Source: Spirogloea muscicola | Lineage: Eukaryota; Streptophyta; Zygnematophyceae; Spirogloeales; Spirogloeaceae | Assembly: GCA_009602725.1 (NCBI GenBank) | Contig: WELB01000022.1 | Location: 481,114-502,671 of the forward strand | Reading direction: 5' to 3' | Length of the DNA: 21,558 nucleotides | Shown: piece after piece, positions 1 to 10,856 of the stretch | Position numbering within the stretch: the first letter of the stretch is position 1 | How the letters are laid out: each line of letters opens with the position of its first letter | Notes under the pieces: model-generated | What the model saw: only the letters and a program-made list of their open reading frames with translations | Told to the model about the DNA's origin: nothing | Database searches by the model: none | Position numbers and translations under genes: made by a program

Positions 1-433
1 CGCCACCACTGCCGCCGCGCCGGCGCCCCACGGCGTCCTCCAGCAACCCGCCCCCGCCGCCGCCGTTGCCAACGCCGCCGCCGCAGCCGCCGCTGCCGCT
101 GTCATCAGAGGTGGGCAGGGGCTTCATTCTCCCCCGCCTCCGACCGCTCAAGGCAGGGGCCGCGGCAGCGGCGCCGGCGACGCCATTTCCGGCGTTCCGG
201 GAGGCGGGAAGGCAAGGCCGTCAACCCCTCCGCTGCCGCCACCGCCGCCGCCACCGCCGCCGCCGCCACCGTCCCTGTGGCCGTGGCTGAGGCGACGCCG
301 CAATGTGGGCCACCACCTAAGCCAGCAACCGCCCCGCCACCGTCGCCACGAAATACTCCGCGAAACCCGCCGCAGTATCCGCCGCAATCTCCGCGCCGCC
401 GCCGCCGCCGCCGCGGGCGCCGCCGCCGCCGCC
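1..433. other. GC-rich 5' flank of the SmG gene with CCG triplet runs
   Basis: Very GC-rich, dominated by CCG/GCC triplets, with dense runs at 231-270 and 391-433. The second run leads straight into the SmG start codon in a GCCGCCATG context. Open frames exist on both strands here, but they are the expected result of triplet-repeat sequence and encode only Pro/Ala/Arg-rich strings. I read this as promoter and 5' UTR. The first exon of a divergent neighbour cannot be excluded. Confidence 0.6.
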
Positions 434-1555
434 ATGAGCAAGTCCGGCCAGGCGCCCGACCTCAAGAAGTGCGTTGCGCCCCCTCTGGCGCCTTCCGTCC
501 CGCTGGCCATGGCCATTGCCGCCGCAGCCGCCGCAAGGCCTTGCCGCTGCGGCCTTGTCGCCGCGGCCCAGTGCCGCCGCCCTCCTCGAGACCCGCCCGC
601 CTTGCACTGACCGAGTAATACGCATGTGAGGCTAACATTACGATCTGATAAGAGGAGATTAACTAATACTCAAACCCCGCTGCCTGCGCGCAGGTACATG
701 GACAAGAAGCTCAACAGTGAGGATAAGCCCTTAAACCCCACACCCCCCTCCCCCCCGGGAAAAATACACCAGATCGCGAATTCTTGGCCCCGACTCCTGA
801 CTTTGGCCATTGTAGTGTTGGCAGCAATCACCCCCACATCGGAAACCTCTCACCCTGTCTCCTGAACCCCGGCTCACTGACCTACCCCTTGGGCTTGAGC
901 TCCTCCACCGAGCCCTGGTTCCCAAGTGGCACCTTCTGATACCTTTCTCCACTGAACCCTAACCCTTTTAGAACGTCGTCGTCCTACTCCTTAAAACCTT
1001 AGCCTTGATCCTCCACTACTATGTTGCACCAAATTCCCCGAGCCTTAGCGTAGACCCTGATGACTTGCCTTGGGTCTCTTTTCCTGCTCACGGCCCTCCG
1101 AGCTTGTCGGAGGGCACTGGAGCCCACGAGGTCGGCCGCGGCGCCGTCGTAACATAGTGTGCTCGGCTGCGGCGGCGGCTTCTGTTGCGGCTTGGCAGTC
1201 AAGCTCAACGCCAACCGGGTCGTGGTGGGCGTACTGCGAGGATTCGACCAGTTCATGAACCTCGTGCTGGACAATACGGTGGAGGTCAACGGCACAGAGC
1301 GTACTGACATTGGCATGGTGGTGAGTTGCTGCCGCAGCAGCCGCCGTTGGCATATCCGCAGCTTGGCTTGCTCAGGCAGACTGGCAGCAGCTGGAGCAGA
1401 GATCATACGTTTGAGGGTTTTCGTCGCGCCAGCCTGTGAGAGGATTTACATGAAGTGCCTCTCACACAGCCACTATATATGCGTGTGCTGCCATGCCAAA
1501 GGTCATTCGTGGCAACAGCGTGGTGATGATTGAGGCACTGGAGAGCGTGAGGTGA
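434..1555 (+). CDS. SmG: Small nuclear ribonucleoprotein G (SmG), spliceosomal Sm core protein, 4 exons
   Basis: SmG is one of the seven Sm proteins forming the ring on U1, U2, U4 and U5 snRNAs. Exons are 434-468, 694-716, 1199-1320 and 1502-1555 (stop TGA), joining in frame to 77 residues; animal SmG is about 76. The start MSKSGQAPDLKKYMDKKL and the Sm1 motif segment GVLRGFDQFMNLVLDN are diagnostic. The Sm2 segment VIRGNSVVMIEAL lies in the last exon. Donors are AA|GTGCGT, CA|GTGAGG and GTG|GTGAGT; acceptors end GCAG, GCAG and AAAG. Exon 2 is a 23-base microexon. The SmG-type start and RGN motif distinguish it from LSM7. The gene converges on the minus-strand NLP gene. A TGTAA at 1832-1836 is a possible polyadenylation signal. 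Confidence 0.96.
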
Positions 1556-2775
1556 CCCAAGCCTCGCCAAGTTACCTGCCACAAGAGGCATGTGCAGCGG
1601 GAAGCCTGCGTCAGCTCGTCGCCATTTGGCATCGTGGACACGCTCGTCGCCAGGTGCTCGATTGCTGCTCGAGCAATGCCAGCTCTTAGCACGACTGCCC
1701 TCTTTGCCACTGGCAAGCTTCCATCAGGAGCCCGTTGGAAGGGCATATGGCGGCTGTCTATATGTCGTGACCCGCAAGTTTTCACCTGCTGCCTTAATTG
1801 TGAGACTTGTCCTCTTTCGCGTTGTTGAGCTTGTAATTCAGGTCCTACACTTAGAGTGCTTGCTGCACTTATGCTGAGCCCAGGCTCAGTCCTTGCGCTG
1901 CATTTGTGTTGCTCATGCACAATTGGGCAAGGCCATGTTGCACCCAGAGAGTGGAATGGCAGCATTGTCATAACCTCTGATGCTCTTGGTTGAGCAGCTA
2001 GGATGCCTTAGAATGAGTCGGGCAGTAACGGCTGACTGGTGATAAATGAGGCCTATGATATATCTCCTTGTTGATTACGGACAGACTTGACTGGTAACAA
2101 ACAACGTGATCACTGAGCTTCTCACACCTCGAACATTACATGATGGATTGAAAAAACCATGTCCAATGGATGCCGTGCTTGCGTGCAAAGAGCTCCTTAA
2201 TGCAGCAATGCTTTCTTAAGGAGTTGCATGACATAGCTTGACCCAGGTCGACAAATACACAGACGTCTAATTCTTGGGGCGCCTGCATCCAATACAGTGA
2301 AACAAGCTTGCAGGACTGACAAGGACGTAGGAGAAAAGGGCTGCGGATGCAATGTAGGACATGCTCCCACTGGCTTTCAAATTGATGAGGATTATATTAG
2401 AAGGTAGCTAATTTATAAGAATATTGGCAGAGAGTGGCAGGGAGCAGCGCCACGTGCTGACAGGAGAGGCCAATAAGTGATTGGCCAGGATGTTGAAGAT
2501 AGATAGACAGCCGCTGAGCAGGCCTTGACCAGCTACTTTAGCTGCGACGCCTGCTCAAGGCAGCTCCACTATGTGGGTCGTGATGGCACCATGCGGCCAG
2601 GACTCCTGCCTGCCGATGAACCCATCATTAGAGCGTACTACGCTCATTAATGCCTTCGGTCACAAACCTTTTTACTTCTCCACAATTAAGCATTGGGGCC
2701 ATGGCATTGATGCATGGCTGCCGCCAGTCGGTTTTACTTGACGTACAGACCGTGCTGTATTCCAAGTCCTCCTTG
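1556..2775. other. Convergent intergenic region (3' UTRs of SmG and NLP)
   Basis: No coding exon supported. Candidate polyadenylation signals of the green-algal TGTAA type lie at 1832-1836 on the plus strand (for SmG) and at 2136-2140 on the minus strand (for NLP, 636 bases past its stop). Base composition is closer to neutral than in the flanking exons. Nothing else was recognised. Confidence 0.4.
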
Positions 2776-5700
2776 CTATGTCTCGGCGTCCACTTCCCCT
2801 CCTTCCGCGTCGCTGCCCGGAACACCGCAACGAGCAGACCAGTTCATGCCACCATCCGCTCCGCCGCCGCCTCCGGGCTGCTCATACTTCACCATCAGCT
2901 TGATTGGCAGCCCCCGACTGACCCTGGCCACGTCCATGCACTCCACTAAATCCTGCACAAGAAAAGATGGACCATCAAGTATCTGAAGCACCTCATCTGC
3001 TGCCTATGAAGATGGTCACCATTCACCAATATGTAAATGCAAAGTGATCATGCCATGGCTTCACAGTGGCTCTGAGAGTTGGAGCCTTACGCTGTCAGTC
3101 GCCAGTAGCATCCACTCCTCTTCATCATCAAAGTATTTGAGTGTAATGCCTTCGACTGTAAAGGCAACATGATTACCAAGGAGATAAGGGCAAGGCATGC
3201 CTCTAGGTGGTAGTCGTGTTCGTACATGGACCTCTGTATGAGATTGTGCAGTAAGCTTCCTGAGAAGAGTACTGGCCATCTTTCTACCTCAATCTTGGCA
3301 AATGAAGCAGAGCAAGACTAAATACGGAACACAACAGCTTGTCGCTCACAGGTGATATGAAGGCGCTTGGCCACCTCCAACTTCAGCTTCATGAAGTCTA
3401 CTCCATCCTTTGGCAGCTTAAATCTAACAGTATCCTCTCCGTAGGTCGCCTTTATGGTGATGACATTTGCAGCGCTGCCATCGTGTCCTGGAGGATCTGC
3501 GCCTTTGGGGGACAGGCTGACATCCCCAACATTGGGCAGGCTGGCTTCTTCTCCACGACTATTCTTTGCTGTCGTCTGTGCAAAGAGCAGGTCGTAACAC
3601 GAGCTTCCAGTTACTAGGGTGTATATTAAGAGTATTACCAGTCATTAGTAGACTACCAATAGAAGACCAAGGACTCAGAGGTCCAGGTATTAGTGCATCC
3701 AACCGAAGCTAAGCTTGTGATGTTACTTATGGCCCAGAGAAAGCACTCCAGTATGTGAGTGACTGAGGATGCAAAAGCCTGCACTGGTCAATGAGCAAAC
3801 AAGGCTTTGAAACGCCTGAGTGACACTGCAGCATAACTGAGGACAATTCAGCAACAAAAATTGAGAGAGCTATTGGTGCAGGAGCTTACTGGGCTGCTGC
3901 TTTTATCAATGGGCGGCGATTTCCTCAGGACAGTCCCCCTCGGAGTTGGCCGCCGCCGTCCGCCGCCTGGGCCGTCCACTGCCGCTGCTGAGCTGACGCC
4001 GGGGGGCTCCTCAATGGGGCCACTGCCATAAGGCCGCAGCTCCACTCCAGTCCCAGGGACATTGTATCGTCGGAGCGCACTCAACGCGGCGGCGCCACCG
4101 TGCACGCGGCTCTCCAGCGCCATGAGGCTGGGCGGGTAGTGCCCCACAACGAAGCTGCCCATGTGCGCCGCCGAGTACGCTGGGAAGCCGCTGAGGCGGG
4201 GGGTCTGCATCTGCATGGGCATGCCGCCCATGACCATGACGCCGCCTGGTGGGCCAGCGGGGACCCAGCTCACTTGGCCCTGCCAGTTCCCCAGGGCCAA
4301 GCCTGGCGAGGACATCGGGCCAGGAGCCGCCGCAGACACGGAGCCCGCGGCGGCTCCTCCGTGGAACGCCGGCGGACCCTGCCCGTGGCCATGGCCGGAG
4401 CCGCTGGGCCTCCCGTGCACCTTGCAGTACCCGTTGTCACCACCGCCGCCGCCGCCACTGCCATCCCCGGCAGCAGCGGCAGCACCCTCGTGGTGTTGGT
4501 AAGACTTCATGCCCCGCCCACTGCCACTCTGCTGGCCCCCCCCTCCGTCTCCGCCTGCCTCTTTCCCTCCATCCGCGTGCACGCTGCCCCCTTCATCCAT
4601 GGCCACCGCGAGGCCGTAGTCGCCACTTGAAAGCGGCGACCTCAGGGATGACAAGGATGGATTCCTTGGTATTGGCAACTTACCTGCAAGCAATGTTTGC
4701 AACAAGCTCAGGAAGGGTAGCCACTGCCTGATCCACACTGGACCGAGTGCATGTGTTGTGCATGACACAGACTCCAACCAGAACTCCCATGTGCACCTTT
4801 CAATTAGGGATAATTGCTATCCTCTAGTTCAACTTGATATATCAGACTCCAAAGGACGTCACAGTTAAAGGCGGCTCTGTGCACCTGGTTGGTTCTGCCG
4901 AGTGCGCCCATCTTCATCACCTCGCTGAGCGGCTTGACCTCTTCCTGAGGTGGAGGGCAAATCAGGCGGGGCGCAGTTTGTCCCCGAGTGCCATGGCAAA
5001 GCCCACCCATTCACCGAAGGCTGCGGCACCATCGCCTGATGGTTCACCTGCTGATGAGTCATGCCAATCTGGACGCAACAAGCATAGCTGAGTCAGTCAG
5101 CTCAACTCAATCACCTGCTGCAGTGATGCAAGCAGCGCATGTTTGTGTCACAGACACTCTGTTGGCTAGCATGACCAACACACCAGGCTACTGTGCTGTT
5201 ATCAATGTGTCACACAGAGGAACAGAGGAAGCATAAGTTGCTCCATTGACAGGACACTACACTCGAACCCTATGGGGATGAGCACAGGAGCAGACCTGAG
5301 CTCCTGTGACTGCATGAACAGCAGCAGCCGTTGCAATGTCTGCGCTCGTCCCATGGACAGACTGGATGACGCCTTGCAACCGCTTGATGCTCTGACTGAC
5401 TTTCTTAATCTTTCTGGACGGCCAGCGGCTTATTCCGTGCTGCCTGCAGATCCTTTTCAGAGTGGTGGGACACACTGCTCCCACACAAAAACCATGAGTA
5501 GAGTCAGACCAAACAGTGCAGACAATGCCCACTGATTCAGGTCACAAGACAGCATGTGAAAGCACAGAAGCCAGTCAGATTTCTCTATATCTGGAGTCTC
5601 TCGTCAAGCAAACAATCAGGTCCTTTGACTAGACAGCAGGATACCAGTGTCAAATAGACATGGCGAGCTCAAGCGTAAACAAACAAGCCAAGTGCGTGCC

Positions 5701-8700
5701 GCTGGCGCAGGCTCAAAGTAAGAATCAAACACATGCAAATGTACCTCCGATGCTCTTCGCTGCGTCCTTGAGGCTGCCGGCAAAGTACTGCTGGAGGACG
5801 GCCAGTGTGATGTGCTTCTCCGTGCTCCGCACCTTCTTGGCCTTCCGGATGACCAGCGCACCGGCCTTCCCGGCCTGCTGCACGCCAGTGACCCGACGGT
5901 GCGCCTTCCCTGAGCTGCTGGCCGAGTTGTCGCTGTTCCGCCGCGAGTCCACCTCCTGCCACTTGTTGGGCAGCCGCCGTGCGGACTCGCCTTCCGTGCC
6001 ACCCACGCCCTCCGCATCGTCATCGTCCTCCTCCTCCTCCTCTTCGTCCTCCTCCCCGTCATTCTCCTCAAGATCCACACCCCCCTCCTCGTCGCTCCGT
6101 CTGCCCCCTGTGGCGAAGCAGTCCCCGGCCTCGTCAGAGCGGCTGCCCTGCCGCCCCAGGCCTTCCACTGACCGACTTGCCGCCACTCCGCTGCTCCGAC
6201 TGGCATTGTGCCTGCCGAGCTGGCTGCTGCCATTGTTGGACGCAGCAGCCATCTGCGAACGTCGGAGCACATCACCCAGAACCTCCTGCTCCTCCTTGAC
6301 CTCCTTGTCTGAGACCGTCCGCAGGCTCCGACAGACTTGCTGTAAGATGGCACAGTGTAAGAAGAAGCTCAGCATCTGTTCAAACAAGTCTCGGCACATC
6401 CATGAAGGATATTTAGTACATGCCCATAAGTTTCTCATAGTTGTGTATATCAAACAACTCAATTGGAAACCATAGTTTTCGGATTTCTCTAATACTGTCA
6501 GGTACTGACAGCAGGGGCCTTGAGAGGCCCACACATGACATAGTATCATTGGAGCAATGGTTGTTGACCTGCATGGTAACAGAGAGGGCATTCAGCAGGC
6601 TCTGCTGCTTCTCAGGCTGGGTACAGCTTGGGGGGAGAAAGAACTCAAGCACGTAGTCATCCTCCCCCGTGAAGATGGACCTCAACCTTATAGCCACGCA
6701 GGCTCCTAGACCAAATTTGCGGGCAAAATGGCCAAGCGGGTACTGCAATTTGCCCATTCTCTTGACATCATCCGAGAACGACGGCTGATTACTCATGATG
6801 GCTTTCCCTGGACAACCCTGCATGCACGAGCACATGGAGAGGCTCATAGCTAATTAAACCACAGGTAGCCAGCATACGATTGACGAAGATTGTGAGTATT
6901 TAATAACATAATGATTTCCAATATAAGAAAGGCTGAAAGCACCAAGGCATATTCAGAGTATGACTTCAGTCCTTTGTAGACATCTGAGAGCTCTTGCAAA
7001 CATGGTAACGAGTGCAGCAAGCATTCTTTGCTGAGGACCTGACACTTCAGAGTATTTTGAAATGAAACTGCCACTGCAATGCCAAGGTTGTGAAGTCGCC
7101 TACCTGGCCTTCCTCTAGCTTGTGCTCGCAGCAGGCCTGCCGAAAGCCCCACATGCTGAGGTCACTGACACAGCAAGGGCCATCAACTGTGTAGAGAACC
7201 CTCTTCTTCAGGGGGTTGCTGGACCTCCCACTGAACTCCCCAAACTCACTGTAGAAGCAGGGAGCAGAACAGCAGTAAACATCAGACAACTTGCAAACCC
7301 TTGATGCGGTACCTTGCCAAGCAAAGACATGTTTCACCTTCAAGTATGCAAGTGCAGCAACATGCACGAACAAGCAGGAGCACTTATGTACAAACATTGG
7401 CCAGGTGCCTCAAGCATGCAACATTGTGGTGTCCTGTTCGTCTCAAACAGGAACGCCTCAACTACTATCCATGCATACAAATTCAGCTGCGCTGATTGCC
7501 ATGCAGTGCCCACCTATTTTGGCCAGACTCAAGGTCAGCGCTAGGGTCATAGGCCACAGCTAGCCATGTCTGTGCGACAGGCAGCCTGTGCCTCTCGCAG
7601 ATCAATGTCAAGACATCCAGAATCTCTGCCATGACAGCTGATCTCCCAGGCGACTGAGGTGGAAGCGCCTGCACGGGTACACAAATTGGGCTCAGTCACA
7701 AGCTCATGCAGGCCTTTGCCAAGAGCGACGCCAGAGGTCATTTGCAATTTCTGGAGGTAGGTAGGTCAACGAGTAGAGGTGCATCTACCTCAGTCGGGAG
7801 GGGATCAAAGGCATGCGCGCTTGACAGTTCAACAGCCTGCAGAACACAACCGTCCACTTCTTCAGATGCATCAAAGAACAAGATCACAAAGTGGAGAACG
7901 ACTGCCAAATGTAGATGATGTAAGCCTAGCAGGAGGTTGGGTAGCAGCTTGTCAGCCTGCCAATTTTAGGAAGTGGAACCATTCAATGTGAAGCAACAGC
8001 AACCATCTGTCTTGTTGCAGGTCATGCTCTTATTGCCATGCACCTGCAGTGCCTGGCAGATGTTGTCAAGGCGGGGGCCGAAGCGGACGTCTTCCCCAGT
8101 CATGACCAGCTCCAGCACCGCAACACAGTCCCGCGTGCCCTTTCGGAAGACGGGCGCTGCCAGCGTGCCCCTGACGTCACACCGCTGTGCGTGATGCACC
8201 CGCAGGTACTCCTGACTTGTGTAGTACTGAACATTTGGGGACCACTCAGGCCGGCCCGAGGAGAATACCCTGCCGGGTAGCCCCGGTGGCGAGTCGGGCA
8301 GGTACTCGGCTGGGAACGTGTAACTGCAACCGTCCGATGCACATATGGAAGGTCAAGATTGAGTATGCCATTGTAAAAGTGAACCAGTTATTGTTCACAG
8401 CACCTGGCACATCCCTGCAGCATACTTGTGAATAAAATTCCATGGTTTGTTACAGTGGACAGTCGGATTTGCGAGTACCCAGCTTGGCACAAGGATTGAG
8501 TTCCACACATGGAGCATGCTTAGCTGTACCTGGTGGACACCGCGCGGTAAGCGCTCAGGCGGTCCGAGCCGTTCGTGAGGGAGAAGGGCTGCTCCTTGGT
8601 CGTCAGCAGCCGCCGGTTCCCCTGGACAGTGGGCGCCCAGATCTGGGCCAGCACCCCTTCCTTGCCATTTCCATAGCCCGCTTGCTGCCCACAGAAAGCA

Positions 8701-10550
8701 CAAGGCAATGTCAGTATCTTGCAGCTACAGTGTTGCAGAATGGAAGGTCAACCCAGTTTGAGTCCTGACAGTTGTGACTTGGCTAACGGAAAGAGGTGTC
8801 CACTTAGAGCTAGTTACTCTGAACGACCTGGAGGCCAACGTCAAGCATGCCTGGGCCTAGCTCAGCAAAGACCTAGAAGCAGCCAATAACAGGACGACAC
8901 ACAACAAGATCACATAATCTAAGGTGATCGATACGACTAGAAGTGACAAATACAAATTACTGGCATGCTGCTCAGGGGCACACCTGGCTGAGGAACTTGA
9001 GCGCCTGGATGAGGCGCCCGCGGAACTGCTCGGCAAGGGCCTTGCTGGCGAGGCCGTTGAGGCCAAGCACCGGCTGGCTGAATCCGTTATTAGACCCACT
9101 GGGTGGACTGCGTGCCGAGTCTTGAGTGTCTCCACCGCCGCCGCCACGGCCAGCATGGTCAAGGCTTCCTCCCTGGTCAAGGAACTGCAGGTCACTGGTT
9201 GAGAACTGGGGGATGCGGGAGGGCGAGAAGCTGCCGCCGCCATTGCCGCCGCTCCCCCTGCCCATGGTGCCGCCGCCCATGCCCCCGCTGCTGCCGCCGC
9301 CTCTGGCGAGGCCATCATTGAGCATCGGGCTCAGACCGTCCGTGGGTGCTGGCGCGGGCGTCACCCGTGGCTGCATCTGCAGCTGTTGTAGCATCTGGCC
9401 GGCAGATTTGGGGCTGACGCCAAAGAGGCCGTGCAAGCTGGCAAAGCGGCGCAGGACAATATGAGCTGTGTTAGGACCAATACCTGCAATAGAGTGCAGC
9501 TGAGCCAGTGGAGGTAAGGATTATGGCGGGAAAGGGGGGCCCAAAGGGGCGGAGGGGGGAAGGTGGGGCATGTTGCACTGTTGAGCTCACTACAAAAAGG
9601 CAGCTATTGAATGATGCCGATTTAACAGCCGCCCTAGACATCACTGGCAGCTCTCAATACAGCAACTGCTGCCTGACAGTGGCACTGGCACTGTTCTGCT
9701 GGCTTTTTGGCACCATCTGTTCATCTGGCAGGCCTTCGAGAACAAGCAAGATTTGCAAAATAAGAAGGCAAGCTTCAAGAACTTAGAGCCTGTTCGAGCC
9801 TGAACCTGTTGTCGCCGCCGGCGCCAGATGGAAACCACGTGTCAGAGAGGGCGTCAGGGTACGGCTCCATCTCCATCTCCATGAGCTCCGACATGAGCGT
9901 GTCGTCCATCATCGCCTGCGAGAGCATAGCGGCGCTCATGTTCAGGGAGAAAGCCTTGGATAGGCTTACCAACACAGCCTTACCAAACCTTTGAGAGGAG
10001 CCAGCTCAGTGAAGCTGCCGGCTGTCCTAAGTGTGTAGCTGGATGGAACCGGGGGGCCTCCTGGCATCTCTGTGGCTAGGCCGACGGTGAGGCTTCGGCC
10101 AGCCTCTCCAGGACATGAAGCGTGCATTACCGGCTAGCTGACTCTTATCTGCCCCAGTAGTGCATCGAAACTGGTCAACAGTAGTGGCTTGAGAGCCAAG
10201 ATAGCACTCGCAGCACGATGCTCTGTCACTCGCAGTGCCATGCTCTAGCCCAGACGAGCTCGCACTCCATGAAGCGCCATAGAGCGCCACATCTGGTGGA
10301 TGTGGCGCTGGAGCTGGCAGCCAGGCCAGTTGGTGGCGCTCGGCGGCCTCTGCGACGGCAGCGGGTGGCGCACCTGAGGGCCCTCGAAGTCCGTGGACAG
10401 CGCCTGCTGGACGACGTCCCAGCCGGGGTCCAGCGTAGCTGGGCCGCCCGGCGGCTTCGCTGCCGACGGCAGCTCGCAGGCTGGCGCTGGCGGCGGGCTC
10501 ATTGCGGCGCCGCCATGCAGCGCCGGCGAGCTCACGGCGAAGGGCTCCAT
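2776..10550 (-). CDS. NLP: NIN-like protein (NLP): GAF-like sensor, RWP-RK and PB1 domains, 16 exons
   Basis: NLPs are nuclear transcription factors activating nitrate-responsive genes; Chlamydomonas NIT2 and Arabidopsis NLP7 are the known relatives. Exons, in coding order: 10550-10374, 9915-9806, 9437-8984, 8684-8530, 8323-8044, 7836-7789, 7668-7514, 7248-7104, 6817-6569, 6339-5745, 5474-5296, 5050-4885, 4683-3890, 3575-3350, 3155-3091, 2952-2776 (stop TAG). They total 3975 bases, in frame, 1324 residues. The sensor region spans about 232-603 ([52 protein letters not shown]). An acidic tract follows. RWP-RK is about 766-825, with RWPSRK at 806-811. A Gly/Ala/Pro-rich linker of roughly 300 residues leads to PB1 (about 1207-1291). 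The start is the ATG at 10550. The exon 2/3 junction (9806/9437) and the exon 7 and 12 acceptors are the least certain joins. Confidence 0.95.
2878..3464 (-). other. C-terminal PB1 domain of the NLP, exons 14-16
   Basis: Exon 14 encodes the first strands ([17 protein letters not shown], with the basic Lys at about residue 1211) and the helix [14 protein letters not shown]. Exon 15 encodes the acidic OPCA motif, [16 protein letters not shown]. Exon 16 encodes [19 protein letters not shown]. The three exons join with matching phases (ends T|GTGAGC and AGC|GTAAGG, acceptors TTTACAG and TGTGCAG). Having both the basic Lys and the acidic OPCA loop predicts a type I/II PB1 able to self-associate or pair with other PB1 proteins. 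Confidence 0.93.
5368..5817 (-). other. RWP-RK DNA-binding domain of the NLP, split by one intron
   Basis: The exon 10 end encodes [20 protein letters not shown]. Exon 11 continues with [15 protein letters not shown] and the signature [10 protein letters not shown], then a leucine/lysine helix QSIKRLQ. The intron 5475-5744 interrupts the Val codon (G|TG) directly before CPTT. The block matches plant NLPs almost residue for residue, so DNA binding is very likely intact. Confidence 0.95.
6304..9031 (-). other. NLP N-terminal GAF-like (nitrate-sensing) region, exons 3-10
   Basis: This stretch encodes the conserved N-terminal half of NLP proteins. It is spread over eight exons, including a 48-base exon (7789-7836, [16 protein letters not shown]) whose first residues match the AVDLRSS-like stretch of plant NLPs. 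In plants this half binds nitrate and carries the regulatory phosphosite. I recognise the fold only from conserved blocks and have not aligned individual ligand residues. Confidence 0.8.
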
Positions 10551-10651
10551 GGCGCCGACGGCGGCGCCGCTGCCGCTGCGGCGGCGGGCTGGCCTCGGCG
10601 AGGTCCTCGGCCAGGGCGAGGCCCCCCTCGGAGCCAAGGAAGGCGAGGCAT
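10532..10651 (-). promoter_or_regulatory. Upstream ORF overlapping the NLP start codon out of frame
   Basis: An ATG at 10651 opens a 40-codon frame (39 residues, Arg/Pro/Ala-rich) ending at TGA 10534-10532. It overlaps the proposed NLP start at 10550 by 19 bases in another frame. If the transcript begins upstream of 10651, scanning ribosomes would meet this ATG first, so NLP translation could be dampened or require leaky scanning. The transcription start is not visible. Confidence 0.4.
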
Positions 10652-10699
10652 GCCCCGCGCCACGGCGGCGCTCTCAGGACTCCACCGCAGCGAGACCTA

Positions 10700-10740
10700 T
10701 GGCCGCCGCCGCCGTCGCCGCCGCCGCCGCGCGCGCGCGC
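10700..10740. repeat. GCC triplet run followed by a CG dinucleotide run
   Basis: A low-complexity GCC/GTC triplet run passes into an alternating CG tract at about 10728-10740, some 150-190 bases upstream of the NLP start. It is likely in the promoter or 5' UTR and could be length-variable or prone to left-handed or hairpin structure. Confidence 0.7.
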
Positions 10741-10856
10741 CTTGGGTCCTTGACGGCGTCCAGACGGGCCCAGCGGTTTTTAAGCCGACTCCCCGACTAA
10801 CTGGATGCTCGAGGAGTGGCCGGCTTGGCAGCTAATTCACCACATTCCACCTTGGG

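Noticed and set aside
148-618. Several overlapping open frames on both strands (100-122 residues)
   Set aside because: Generated by CCG/GCC triplet repeats; composition only Pro/Ala/Arg/Gly, and the real SmG start lies inside.
957-966. CCCTAACCCT, telomere-like
   Set aside because: Too short to be an interstitial telomere array; it lies inside SmG intron 2 with no further units.
4100-4731. Long plus-strand open frames of 113-176 residues
   Set aside because: They lie antisense to NLP exon 13, whose GC-rich, Gly/Ala-biased codons produce open frames on the other strand. No splice context or recognisable motif.
5660-6475. 271-residue plus-strand open frame, Ser-rich
   Set aside because: Antisense to NLP exon 10; the Ser run is the complement of the GAG/GAC acidic tract.
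10218-10835. 205-residue plus-strand open frame
   Set aside because: Antisense to NLP exon 1 and its GC-repeat leader. Arg/Ala-rich with no motif, and the minus-strand exon has a correct donor and phase.
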